This document shows, piece after piece, positions 1-7,768 of a stretch of DNA of 64,000 bases. The stretch covers positions 1 to 64,000 of the forward strand of contig CAJTVQ010000005.1 of NCBI GenBank assembly GCA_910579935.1, written 5' to 3'. Source of the DNA: an uncultured Lachnospiraceae bacterium (GTDB taxonomy: Bacteria; Bacillota; Clostridia; Lachnospirales; Lachnospiraceae). Position numbers and translations under genes: made by a program. Under the pieces are notes generated by a model that was not told the origin of the DNA, did not search any database, and saw nothing but the letters and a program-made list of their open reading frames with translations. Positions within the stretch are counted from its first letter, which is position 1, and the number at the start of each line of letters is the position of its first letter.

Positions 1-1
1 A

Positions 2-238
2 GAAGAACATTGGGATTCTCTGGCTTCTTAGTGGTACAAACTTTCAACTGTCAAGGATAGGTTAAAGGATACGGTAAAAATTTTGAATGGTATTAAGTTG
101 AATGGACGTTGGAATGAAAATGCGGTAAATTTTGTATTATGGATAAATTATGCGGATCTATTGGTAGCTTGCATAGATGAAATAGCGAAATCCTTTTCTA
201 TTGGGATAACGTATGAGCAGAATATTTTTTGGGGTTAG
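2..238 (+). pseudogene. Decayed gene fragment of unknown family
   Basis: One frame reads protein-like sequence from the window edge to a TAG at 236-238, but is broken by another TAG at 29-31. The readable part contains segments such as LKDTVKILNGIKLNGRW and NFVLWINYADLLVACIDE, with an alternation of charged and aromatic residues that looks coding rather than random. I do not recognise the family. It has no visible start (it may begin outside the window) and no ribosome site. The same frame continues after the second TAG into the cyclophilin-like remnant, so the two stretches could be one decayed gene or two fragments joined by deletion. Confidence 0.4.
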
Positions 239-625
239 GATGATGGCGAGCCGTTTATCCTGCACCTCTATGATAATGAAACTGCAGCGGCGATCGCGGG
301 ACATGTGGGAACGGCGAATTGGAGGCTGCCGATCTATCACTATGACGACTATGAGAACTGGGAAGTCATGCAGTATTATGATATCCCTTCGAGATATGAA
401 ATCCCTTCCGGTGCGGAGACAGTCACTTCGGAAAAAGCAGGAGAGGTTTACTATTCTGAGCCGAACCGCATTGTTCTTTTTTATGGAGATGCGGAGGTAA
501 GCGGTGAATATACAAGGGTGGGTTATTTTGTTGATACTGAGGAATTCAGGGAAGCCATAGAGAATAACCCGGCATTGGAGGGCTGGGATACGAAAATGGT
601 TCTGATAGGCAGTGTGGAGCAGTGA
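239..625 (+). pseudogene. Cyclophilin-like fold protein, 5'-truncated remnant
   Basis: Reading from just after the TAG at 236-238 gives about 128 codons ending at TGA 623-625. The C-terminal half (IVLFYGDAEVSG.YTRVGYF and EFREAIENN) resembles the small bacterial cyclophilin-like proteins (PF18050 type), in which a 'grlG(y/k)I' strand precedes the final helix. No ATG lies at the 5' end; a GTG at 305 is in frame but lacks a ribosome site, and the open frame extends upstream of it. The protein usually has an N-terminal export signal or strand that is missing here. I read it as a truncated relic, though translation from GTG 305 (106 residues) cannot be excluded. Confidence 0.5.
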
Positions 626-651
626 CAATAAGTAAGAAAAGAGATGGGACG

Positions 652-886
652 ATGGACAGTGAAAATAATGATGAGGCTATTATCCGGAATTTAGTGGAGG
701 CGGGGATCTGACCGGGATACCATTACAGCGTTTGTAGAAGATATCCATGAAGAAAAGATAACAGAAGGGCTGAAACTTTTAGCAACGCACAGGCGGTCTT
801 TGCTGGATGACCTGCATAAAGAACAGAAACGGATAGACTGTCTCGATTATCTGATTTATAAAATGGAAAAATCGCAAAAGAAATGA
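652..886 (+). pseudogene. MerR-family regulator remnant, frameshifted
   Basis: Two overlapping frames carry pieces of one protein. An ATG at 652 opens MDSENNDEAIIRNLVEAGI and then stops at 709-711. From 710 the next frame reads DRDTITAFVEDIHEEK and continues to a TGA at 884-886, including EQKRIDCLDYLIYKMEK. This last segment is typical of the C-terminal dimerisation helix of MerR regulators. The N-terminal winged-helix DNA-binding part is absent. A single frameshift plus loss of the 5' half makes this a relic. Its stop overlaps the region just before the DUF3737 gene. Confidence 0.6.
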
Positions 887-909
887 TAGAAATGGAAGGA
901 GTTTATAGG

Positions 910-1785
910 ATGAAAACGATTGAAAACCAGACTTTTGACATGGAACGGGCTTTATATGCAAGCAGGAGTATCGCCCTGAAAGACTGTGCCTTTGACGGGC
1001 CGGCGGACGGTGAGAGTGCCTTGAAGGAAAGTGAAGACATCCGAGTTTCCCATTGCTTTTTCAATCTTCGGTATCCGTTTTGGCATGACAATGGACTTAC
1101 CATTGCGGATTCGGAAATGACAGAGCTTTGCCGTGCGGCGTTGTGGTATTCCACAAATATTGAAATTGCAGATACAAAGCTTCATGGGATCAAGGCACTG
1201 CGGGAATGCAGCAGAGTAAAAATGAGGGGATGCGATATTATTTCGCCGGAATTTGGGTGGTCAGTACAGGATATGGAAATGAAAGACTGTACGGTGCAGA
1301 GCGAATATTTTATGATGCGTTCCGGGCATCTGGACTTTAACAATGTAGAGTTGAAGGGGAAATATTCTTTCCAGTATATTCAGAATTCCGTGTTTGATGG
1401 CTGTACTCTCGATACGAAGGATGCCTTTTGGCACGCAAAAAACGTAATGATACGCAACAGCGTTGTAAAAGGGGAATATCTTGCATGGTATTGTGAAAAT
1501 GTCACATTTGAAAACTGCAGGATCACAGGTACACAACCACTGTGTTACTGTAAAAATTTAAAGCTGATAAACTGCGAAATGGTTGACACGGACTTAAGCT
1601 TTGAAAAATCAGATGTAGAGGCAACGATCACTACGCCGGTAGTGAGTATTAAAAACCCTTTGTCCGGACATATCCATGTACCTTGCGTGGGGGAGATTAT
1701 CCGTGATAATACCATCTGCGATGGCGGGGAGCCCAAGGCTGAAATCGTGGTACAAAACAGTACTGCTGTGCATGATTGTTTATAA
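910..1785 (+). CDS. DUF3737 family protein (right-handed beta-helix)
   Basis: This 291-residue protein matches the DUF3737 family: short repeated coils of the type 'nvtiendkfkg' (for example VMIRNSVVKGEYLAWYCENV and LKLINCEMVDTDLSF) and the family's ending around SGHIHVPCVGEII. The repeats predict a pectate-lyase-like right-handed parallel beta-helix, so a carbohydrate or surface-ligand role is often guessed, but no reaction is established. There is no signal peptide, so it is probably cytoplasmic. I chose ATG 910 (MKTIENQTF) rather than an ATG 27 bases upstream because AAGGAG sits about eight bases before it. The ribosome site overlaps the end of the MerR relic, which suggests an ancestral regulator-target pair. 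Confidence 0.85.
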   Translation: MKTIENQTFDMERALYASRSIALKDCAFDGPADGESALKESEDIRVSHCFFNLRYPFWHDNGLTIADSEMTELCRAALWYSTNIEIADTKLHGIKALRECSRVKMRGCDIISPEFGWSVQDMEMKDCTVQSEYFMMRSGHLDFNNVELKGKYSFQYIQNSVFDGCTLDTKDAFWHAKNVMIRNSVVKGEYLAWYCENVTFENCRITGTQPLCYCKNLKLINCEMVDTDLSFEKSDVEATITTPVVSIKNPLSGHIHVPCVGEIIRDNTICDGGEPKAEIVVQNSTAVHDCL

Positions 1786-2163
1786 TATGAGTTGGTTTGC
1801 CGCAAAAGTGATAAGTTTTATAAAAAAGAAAACGAATAGCTGTAACTTGCCATATATGAACAAACGGAATCAATTATTTTGATATGGCACCCTCAGAGAA
1901 AGAGCCTTTTGCTGCTTATGCGAAGGCGTATGCCGGATGCAGGGAGAAGGTTATCACACAGAGCCTCTCTCCCAATGGTGCGCAAGAAACATAACACCCC
2001 GGCGATCATTCGCTTCCCGTTAAAAAAATAGTCCGGGAAAACAGGAATCTGTCACTGATCCGGCTGAATACAAAGAACTTGAAACCTGGGGATACAGTTT
2101 GGAGGAAAAGAAAAATACAATCCGCCCTGCATATGAAAATTTATCCTACACAATATGTACAAG
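1786..2163. other. Intergenic stretch with no convincing gene
   Basis: Between the DUF3737 stop and the end of the convergent ECF gene. A short frame beginning at an ATG near 1885 (MAPSEKEPFAAYAKAY...) stops after about 37 codons and has no ribosome site; it may be a relic of a longer gene, but I cannot assign it. I see no clear terminator with a T-run for either flanking gene. Confidence 0.4.
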
Positions 2164-2709
2164 TTATTTCGTGACAATTTTTGAACGTCGCAAAGCAGTG
2201 ATAACAGGTTTATATAAAAGCATTGTTATTGCCGCATTCAGTCCTCCCTTAATTAAATTAAAAGGTAAAAATGCCGGGATCAGCAATTCAACAATAGCTT
2301 CTCTTGGATAACCCATGTAAATTGGAGCAATCAAATAGTTCCAAAGCATCATAACTACAACCTGACAACTCCAGCCGCAAAAAAGTCCGAGCAACGCACC
2401 AGATAGCTTATGTTTCTTTTTATATACAAATGCGGCAGGACACGCAAAGGAACAACTTGAAATGATATTCATAATACAACCCAAAATTCCTGTTCCGCTA
2501 ATTGTGAACATTTGCACTACAGAAACAATCACTGTTACAGCAAATGAAGTAAGCGGTCCAAAAATCAATCCGCCAATTACTATGATAACATCTTTGGGAT
2601 CGTACTTCAAAAAAAGTACAAGCGGGATGCGCCCGACAACCACCGCGGCATAAGCAAGTGCGCATAGCATACCTATTGTTGTGAGTTTCTTCGTTTTATT
2701 GATATTCAT
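2164..2709 (-). CDS. ribU: ECF transporter S component, riboflavin type (RibU)
   Basis: This 181-residue, strongly hydrophobic protein has about six membrane helices and the ECF S-component layout: an N-terminal MNINKTKKLTTIGMLCALAYAAV, in which the Ala-rich helix contacts the ECF module, followed by LFLKYDPKDVIIVIGGLIFGP, a pattern characteristic of RibU. The S component binds the vitamin and works with shared EcfA, EcfA' and EcfT proteins encoded elsewhere. The assignment to riboflavin is strongly supported by an FMN riboswitch in its own leader on the same strand. The ribosome site AAGGAGG lies eight bases before the ATG. It is a single-gene unit convergent with DUF3737. Confidence 0.92.
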   Translation of the reverse strand: MNINKTKKLTTIGMLCALAYAAVVVGRIPLVLFLKYDPKDVIIVIGGLIFGPLTSFAVTVIVSVVQMFTISGTGILGCIMNIISSCSFACPAAFVYKKKHKLSGALLGLFCGWSCQVVVMMLWNYLIAPIYMGYPREAIVELLIPAFLPFNLIKGGLNAAITMLLYKPVITALRRSKIVTK

Positions 2710-2732
2710 TTGAATACCTCCTTAAATAAAAT

Positions 2733-2769
2733 TAACACTTGAAAGTATCTGAATGTCTTTCAAGTGTTA
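2733..2769 (-). terminator. Leader hairpin between FMN riboswitch and ribU
   Basis: A 12- to 14-bp perfect stem (AACACTTGAAAG at 2734-2745 with CTTTCAAGTGTT at 2757-2768) is followed, in the minus direction, by AATTTTATTT and then the ribU ribosome site. The T-run is weak. Upstream in the leader, GGTGTATTGA near the aptamer 3' side can pair with TCAATACACC just before this hairpin. That gives the usual antiterminator/terminator choice of an FMN-controlled leader, with FMN favouring termination. Confidence 0.6.
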
Positions 2770-2865
2770 AAATTTAAGGTGTATTGAAAATGTCAACAGG
2801 AGCAATTTGACAAAAAAGAGTGCAAAATCATAGCCAGATTTATTCTGACAATCTCAATACACCTT

Positions 2866-2975
2866 CTTTAATCCGGACTATACCGTCGGTTTTGGAATTT
2901 CACCAAACCCCGCGCTTTCGCGCCCGCGGACTATAACCGCCGATCGGGAATTTCACCCTGCCCTGAAGACATCAC
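2866..2975 (-). promoter_or_regulatory. FMN riboswitch (RFN element)
   Basis: Read on the minus strand, the stretch has the conserved RFN blocks in order: TCTTCAGGGCAGGGTGAAAT, then CCCGATCGGCGGT, then TATAGTCCGCG, a variable G+C-rich hairpin around GCGCGAAAGCGC, then GGTGAAATTCC and CCGACGGTATAGTCCGGAT. The order and spacing fit the six-stem FMN aptamer. It lies about 160 bases upstream of ribU, in the same direction, and downstream of a consensus promoter. FMN binding should lower riboflavin uptake. Confidence 0.96.
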
Positions 2976-2996
2976 TACTATTCAATTGTTTAGAGG

Positions 2997-3025
2997 ATTA
3001 TAGCATTTAACAAAGAAAAAGTCAA
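2997..3025 (-). promoter_or_regulatory. Sigma-A promoter for the FMN riboswitch-ribU transcript
   Basis: On the minus strand TTGACT (3020-3025) and TATAAT (2997-3002) are separated by exactly 17 bases. The predicted start lies just upstream of the aptamer. Confidence 0.85.
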
Positions 3026-3141
3026 TTTCCGATTCAATTTTCAGTTTCTGTCTGCCCTGCCTCTGTCCCGCTCCTGAGGAACAGTAAAAATGCGGGACAT
3101 GGCAGCTTCTGTATATTATGGTGGTAAATGGAAATTGGAAG

Positions 3142-3150
3142 TGATATAAT
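3142..3150 (+). promoter_or_regulatory. Extended -10 promoter for the P-loop kinase gene
   Basis: TGATATAAT is a TG-extended -10 element without a clear -35. It lies 35 bases upstream of the kinase start codon. Confidence 0.5.
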
Positions 3151-3184
3151 CAAATCGGTCAATTGAATGGGGAGGTGATCTGAA

Positions 3185-3826
3185 ATGGTATTTCAGGATA
3201 ATGTGCTTAAGGAATATTTAAAGAATGTATATTTTATAACCGGTACGCCGTGTGGAGGAAAAACAACGGTTTCAAGAGCATTGGCAAAAAAACATGGTTT
3301 TGTCGTTTATGACATTGATGAGCAGTTTCCGGCACATCAGAAAATAGCTGATGCAGAATTTCAACCTTCCATGACTAAGGAATTTAAAAATGCGGATGAA
3401 TTTTTCGGGCGTTCGGTAGAGGAATATACGAATTGGTTAATTGATAACTCGAGAGAACAACTGGATTTTGTATTGTTGGATTTGATCCGGCTTTCGCAAG
3501 ATCAAATAGTATTGTGTGACTGCCATCTGACGGTAGAAGAAGCAGAGAAGATAACAGACATATCAAGAGTCGTATTTTTAATAAAAGATCCTGCAAATCT
3601 TGTTGAAGATTATTGCAATCGTCCGGATCATCAGGATTTTAGTGACTATATTAACAGTAGTACAAATGTTGAAAATGCAAAAACGATTTGTAATAAAACA
3701 TTGCAGATCATCAATACAGAAAATTGTGATAAGATTAAAAACAGTCATTATTTTTGGCTTGAAAGGAATAAAGACAGTACCGTAGATGAAACGGTATATA
3801 AAGTAGAACAGCATTTTCAATGGTAA
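3185..3826 (+). CDS. P-loop kinase-like NTPase
   Basis: This 213-residue soluble protein has a Walker A motif GTPCGGKTT at about residues 20-28, followed by the helix VSRALAKKHGFVVYDID, as in shikimate/gluconate-kinase-type and adenylate-kinase-like P-loop proteins. A downstream VLCDCHLT strand fits a Walker B position. Such genes are common in Clostridia, with no known substrate. The start is supported by an extended Shine-Dalgarno match GGAGGTGATC eight bases upstream. The gene precedes, and may be co-transcribed with, a small membrane protein gene. Alternatives are a small-molecule kinase or a nucleotide-dependent chaperone; the sequence does not decide between them. Confidence 0.7.
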   Translation: MVFQDNVLKEYLKNVYFITGTPCGGKTTVSRALAKKHGFVVYDIDEQFPAHQKIADAEFQPSMTKEFKNADEFFGRSVEEYTNWLIDNSREQLDFVLLDLIRLSQDQIVLCDCHLTVEEAEKITDISRVVFLIKDPANLVEDYCNRPDHQDFSDYINSSTNVENAKTICNKTLQIINTENCDKIKNSHYFWLERNKDSTVDETVYKVEQHFQW

Positions 3827-3867
3827 TAAAAATGCTTGTGCGGCAGGATTTTTCTGCCGGAGGAATT

Positions 3868-4008
3868 ATGAGGAAGAAATACACAAATAAATTGAAAATG
3901 GTTTTATGGATTTCCATAGTATATGTCTTACCGTTTATCAATATTGCGGCATTGGCAATCGTAATTGCTATTGGCATACGCTTACAGGGAGACGGCGACT
4001 TAAAATAA
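3868..4008 (+). CDS. Small single-pass membrane protein
   Basis: This 46-residue protein starts at ATG 3868, preceded by GGAGG at six bases. It has a basic N-terminus (MRKKYTNKLK) and one hydrophobic segment (WISIVYVLPFINIAALAIVIAIG), then a short tail. An earlier in-frame ATG at 3820 has no ribosome site. Its last codons form the left arm of the terminator that follows. No family recognised; the strong ribosome site and position make it a plausible real gene. Confidence 0.5.
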   Translation: MRKKYTNKLKMVLWISIVYVLPFINIAALAIVIAIGIRLQGDGDLK

Positions 4009-4020
4009 GTCACCGTCTCC
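3988..4020. terminator. Bidirectional terminator between convergent genes
   Basis: A 15-bp stem (GGAGACGGCGACTTA with TAAGTCACCGTCTCC, one non-Watson-Crick position that is a G-U pair on the minus strand) has a 3-base loop and is followed on the plus side by CTGTTTTAG. It overlaps the stop codon of the small membrane protein. It can also serve the minus-strand surface protein ending at 4131. Confidence 0.75.
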
Positions 4021-4130
4021 CTGTTTTAGCACTGTCATTTCCCGATAAGCCCGCTGACGTGCAGGGGCGAAGCTGGGAATTTGCCATGGAAGCTGATCGT
4101 CCCGTGCGGCAGGTGGGGAAGATGCCCTCC

Positions 4131-7100
4131 CTATTTAAATTCTCCCGTTTTTGGGCTTTTTAGCCTGCCGGTATCCGTGCCGGAACCATACTGGTTTCCG
4201 CTGCTCCCGGCGGGAGTTGTTCCCTGGTGGTTCATGTTGGAACTTTCGGTTTGGCTGTCATCGTGGTTTTCATTTTGGGCGCCGTCCTGGTTTTCTCCCT
4301 GGCTGTCTCCTGTATCATTGCCGCTGTTGTCGTCTTTTCCGTTTTCTGCCGGTGCGCGGTCGATGATGACCACATAATCGGACGCATGGGAGAAGGACAG
4401 GCTGATGCTGCCATCCGCCCCGATTTCCCCTGCGTTGCGGAAAACCAGTTTCCCGGAGCTGTCATAGTAGTACAAATTTCCGGTGCTTCCGGCGTGTCCG
4501 CTTCCAAGGTTTAAGGTAAGGTCTGCCCGGAATCCGAATTCTCCGTTGTGTGTCAGGGAAAGCTGGGTGGAAGGTTTTCCCTCTGCAATGGAATCCACGA
4601 GGCTGGGCGGAATGGCGTTTGTATCCACGGTTACCTCCAGATCAATATCCCTAAGCACGGAGGCAAGAACTTCGGTTCCTCCGATGGACCAGCGGTATAT
4701 ACCCATGTCGAGAACGATGTTTATGTCTTTTCCCTGGACGGCTTCCAAAACTTCTTTTGGCACGATGGTAGCTTTTTTCATGTCCACGCGGACGGTGCCG
4801 CCGCTTTTCGTTTGGTTGATTTCGGCTATGATTCTCTGGATCTCATCCATGGAAAGTTCCGTGCCGGAAGGTTTTTCCGTAGAACCGTTCTTTGGTTTGG
4901 CATCCGCTGCAAGGAATTCTCTGTCCCCGGTAATGATTATGGTTTCCCCTTTCGTACAGCCCTCCCATAAGATGTCGGTATACTTTTCGCTTTCGGTGGG
5001 CAGCGTAAATGGGGAGTTCTTTTTTACAACGACATACTGACATGTGCCGTCCGGGTATTTTAAGATGACGGTACAGTTATGGTATAATGCCTGGAAACTG
5101 ACTATTTTGTATCTTCCAAGGTCGGTTTTTATGCTGCCTGTCCATTCCTGCAGAATGAGTCCCGCCAGGTGGGTTACGTTTTTAAAGGCATCCGCGGCTT
5201 GTCCCTGAACGGCGGCGTCGGAAAGGTTTTCACCGTCCATGAGTATCAGTCCGCTGCCGCATGTAAGTTCCCCGTCTTCCCCGCGGTAGGTATAGGATAC
5301 GTCCACCGTAGTCTTGCCCTGGTAGAGGGCAGTCACATAAAGGTCTGTCATTGGCCGGGACAGTACGTCTTCCCCGGAGGCATCCGTCAGAATCCATGCA
5401 TCGAATTTTAATGGCGCCGGTGTCGCTGCCGGGGCTTTCAGAGCCGCCAGGGCATCGGTTAGGGCAGTGCCTTTTTCATAGGCTGCAGAGACGGTTTTGG
5501 AAATCTCATTGCCGTTTTCATCCAGATATCTGGTATGCCATGCTACCTGGCAGTTATTGTACTCCGCCTCTGCGGAAAGGTATGCGATATCCCCTACCGG
5601 CAAGGTGCCGTCCAGACCGGCTTTTAATTTATAGCCGGAGAACCCTTCCCTGCTGGCATCTTCCGGCAGCGGAAGGGCATCCAGCGCTTCCTGGAAGGTG
5701 GCTTTTTTGTCAATAAACAGAGGGAAGACTGCCGTTTTTGTTCCGCTGTCCTTCGACATGTAGGTAAGCGTGATATTGACGCAGCCCTTGTCATAGTCGG
5801 CATAAATATCAAGGGTAACAGGTTCGGTGCCCTCAAACAGCAGGACGGAATCCGCCTTGAGCTCGAAACGATTCAGGAAGCCATACCGCCATACGGCAGA
5901 CAAGCCTTCCACTGGCTGCGGAAGGGGTATGCCCAGTTCCTCCAGGGAGGTTCTTCTGCCTACATTTTCCACGGTGCGGGAAGCTAATTGCGCGCCGTAC
6001 TGAAAGCTGCCGTCCGGCTGCCGGACTAATCCGTAAAAGGTAAACGTGACGTCCCTTACGTCCTCCCGATAGCTATCCCTCGATGTTACCCTGTAATACC
6101 ATGGGTAGGTATCGCGCCAGTCTTCCAGGAAATTTTCGGGATATGACTTGTTTCCCCTTACATCGGATACCACCAGTTCGGTGAGCGCCCATTCGCATGG
6201 GTAGGTGATATTGGTAACTGGTATGGTGCCAATATACTCTCCGGTATCGGCATGGTAATCCAGGCAGATCCGGAAACCGGACGAAACATTGGAAACCTGC
6301 GGACGGAAATCGGCGTATGCCTGGGGAGAAGGATTATCTTCCTTTACTTTTACGGTCATGGTGATCATGTCTCCCGGACGGACCCACTGTCCGTTTTTGT
6401 CAAGGGTGATGTTTTCAATGACAGGGGCAACCGTATCGTCAAGGTATCCGGCCGGATCTACCGTGTAATACCAGGGGGACCCCGTACTCCAGTCCGCATG
6501 GAAATCGGACAGGAAGGTTCGGTTTCCGTTTTGGTCCGACAGCTTCAGGTAAGTGAGTTCCCATTTTGTGGGATAGGTATCCTCTGTAATATTGATTTCC
6601 CCGGTGTATTCCATGGTAGTTTCATTTAATTCCAGACTGGATTCGAAAGCATAAGCATCCGGGGATTCTGGGGCAAATTTTACCCACATCCATGTGGAAG
6701 GGTTTTCTTCTTTTACTTTTATCTTCACGGTAACGGTTTCCCCGGCTTTTACCATCTGCCCGTTTTTGTCGATGGTAATGCTTTCAATGACCGGTTTTTC
6801 CAAATCATAACCGTCATTGATAACCTTAAACGTCAGGTTCTTTTCCGGTTCTGTTTCATTGGGGTAGAAATAATAATAGTCATCCTGTGTACGCACAAAA
6901 ATATGGGTCAGATCCCATTCTCCCGGATAGGTATCGGCGGTAATGGTATAAGAGCCGGTCAGTGTCCGGGTGTCGGCATCGTAGGTCATTTTTTGCTCCT
7001 GCATTTTATTGGAATTGCTGCATGCAGTCAGGCGCATCACAATTTCGCTTGCCGTTACGGCTCCCTTACATTCCATATGGGCGGTGTATGTAACGGTATC

Positions 7101-7730
7101 GCCGGTCCTTACATTTCCGTCTCCGCCGGAAGAGGTTTTCTGGATTTGGAAGTCGGAAACGGATACGGTTCCTTCCGTCCGTTCATACTGGTAGGTAAAG
7201 GACTGGTAGTATTCGCCGTGGTCAGAGGTGGATACCTCCGTATAATTGTATGCATTGTCCTCCACCAAAAGTCTGTAGACGTATTGGACGCAGTCGGAAT
7301 AACCGAATTCACTGCAGGAAAAGGTTCCCGTATACAGATTTCCGCCGCTGGGATGAAGTGTTACGGTATAGTCTCCATAAGTACCTCCCATAAAAACGGT
7401 AATGGATTTGATCCCGCTTTCTGCATCATATGCCGACATCGTAAAATGCAGGGTGTCATTTTGGTTCAGGGTTTGTCCGTTTTCTTCCAGTTCGAAACTC
7501 TCGATGACCGGAGGATTAATGTCATAAGAATCCGCCATGGGCAGAGAGCCGCTGCTGACGGCGGCCGGTAAATTGGCAGAAACCGCTGGTTTCGTATTGG
7601 CTGCCGTGTTTTCCGTTTCCGGTGCGTTGCTGCCCGGTGGTGCGGCCGTACCTGGAATCGGGAATACGGATGTTGCGGTTATGGTTACTGCCAGTAAAAT
7701 TCCTGTTATTGCTTTCCTCAGTTTTCTCAT
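4131..7730 (-). CDS. Large secreted surface protein ending in SPKTG
   Basis: This 1199-residue protein has a signal peptide (residues 1-30, MRKLRKAITGILLAVTITAT...). At least three or four Ig-like modules of about 115 residues follow (starting near residues 71, 188, 305 and 428), recognisable by PVIESITIDKNGQ and VKVKEDNPS. After these come Cys-poor beta-rich repeats of InlB/MucBP style (about 600-900) and a C-terminal module often seen at the end of clostridial surface proteins (MDEIQRIIAEINQTK...). A Gly/Asn/Asp-rich linker leads to the final residues SPKTGEFK. SPKTG is a known class B sortase signal in clostridia, but the usual hydrophobic helix and basic tail are missing, because the stop follows three residues after the motif. 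The sortase gene lies 38 bases upstream in the same direction, so the two are almost certainly one operon. Confidence 0.85.
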   Translation of the reverse strand: MRKLRKAITGILLAVTITATSVFPIPGTAAPPGSNAPETENTAANTKPAVSANLPAAVSSGSLPMADSYDINPPVIESFELEENGQTLNQNDTLHFTMSAYDAESGIKSITVFMGGTYGDYTVTLHPSGGNLYTGTFSCSEFGYSDCVQYVYRLLVEDNAYNYTEVSTSDHGEYYQSFTYQYERTEGTVSVSDFQIQKTSSGGDGNVRTGDTVTYTAHMECKGAVTASEIVMRLTACSNSNKMQEQKMTYDADTRTLTGSYTITADTYPGEWDLTHIFVRTQDDYYYFYPNETEPEKNLTFKVINDGYDLEKPVIESITIDKNGQMVKAGETVTVKIKVKEENPSTWMWVKFAPESPDAYAFESSLELNETTMEYTGEINITEDTYPTKWELTYLKLSDQNGNRTFLSDFHADWSTGSPWYYTVDPAGYLDDTVAPVIENITLDKNGQWVRPGDMITMTVKVKEDNPSPQAYADFRPQVSNVSSGFRICLDYHADTGEYIGTIPVTNITYPCEWALTELVVSDVRGNKSYPENFLEDWRDTYPWYYRVTSRDSYREDVRDVTFTFYGLVRQPDGSFQYGAQLASRTVENVGRRTSLEELGIPLPQPVEGLSAVWRYGFLNRFELKADSVLLFEGTEPVTLDIYADYDKGCVNITLTYMSKDSGTKTAVFPLFIDKKATFQEALDALPLPEDASREGFSGYKLKAGLDGTLPVGDIAYLSAEAEYNNCQVAWHTRYLDENGNEISKTVSAAYEKGTALTDALAALKAPAATPAPLKFDAWILTDASGEDVLSRPMTDLYVTALYQGKTTVDVSYTYRGEDGELTCGSGLILMDGENLSDAAVQGQAADAFKNVTHLAGLILQEWTGSIKTDLGRYKIVSFQALYHNCTVILKYPDGTCQYVVVKKNSPFTLPTESEKYTDILWEGCTKGETIIITGDREFLAADAKPKNGSTEKPSGTELSMDEIQRIIAEINQTKSGGTVRVDMKKATIVPKEVLEAVQGKDINIVLDMGIYRWSIGGTEVLASVLRDIDLEVTVDTNAIPPSLVDSIAEGKPSTQLSLTHNGEFGFRADLTLNLGSGHAGSTGNLYYYDSSGKLVFRNAGEIGADGSISLSFSHASDYVVIIDRAPAENGKDDNSGNDTGDSQGENQDGAQNENHDDSQTESSNMNHQGTTPAGSSGNQYGSGTDTGRLKSPKTGEFK

Positions 7731-7768
7731 ATTTTTCTCCTTTTTTTAATGGCATTTCCCGGCAGGAC

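Noticed and set aside
1786..2163. Possible short genes between DUF3737 and ribU
   Set aside because: Frames are short, lack ribosome sites and do not resemble a known family.
4843..5040. Open frames on either strand within the surface protein gene
   Set aside because: Shadows of the large minus-strand gene; no ribosome sites or motifs.
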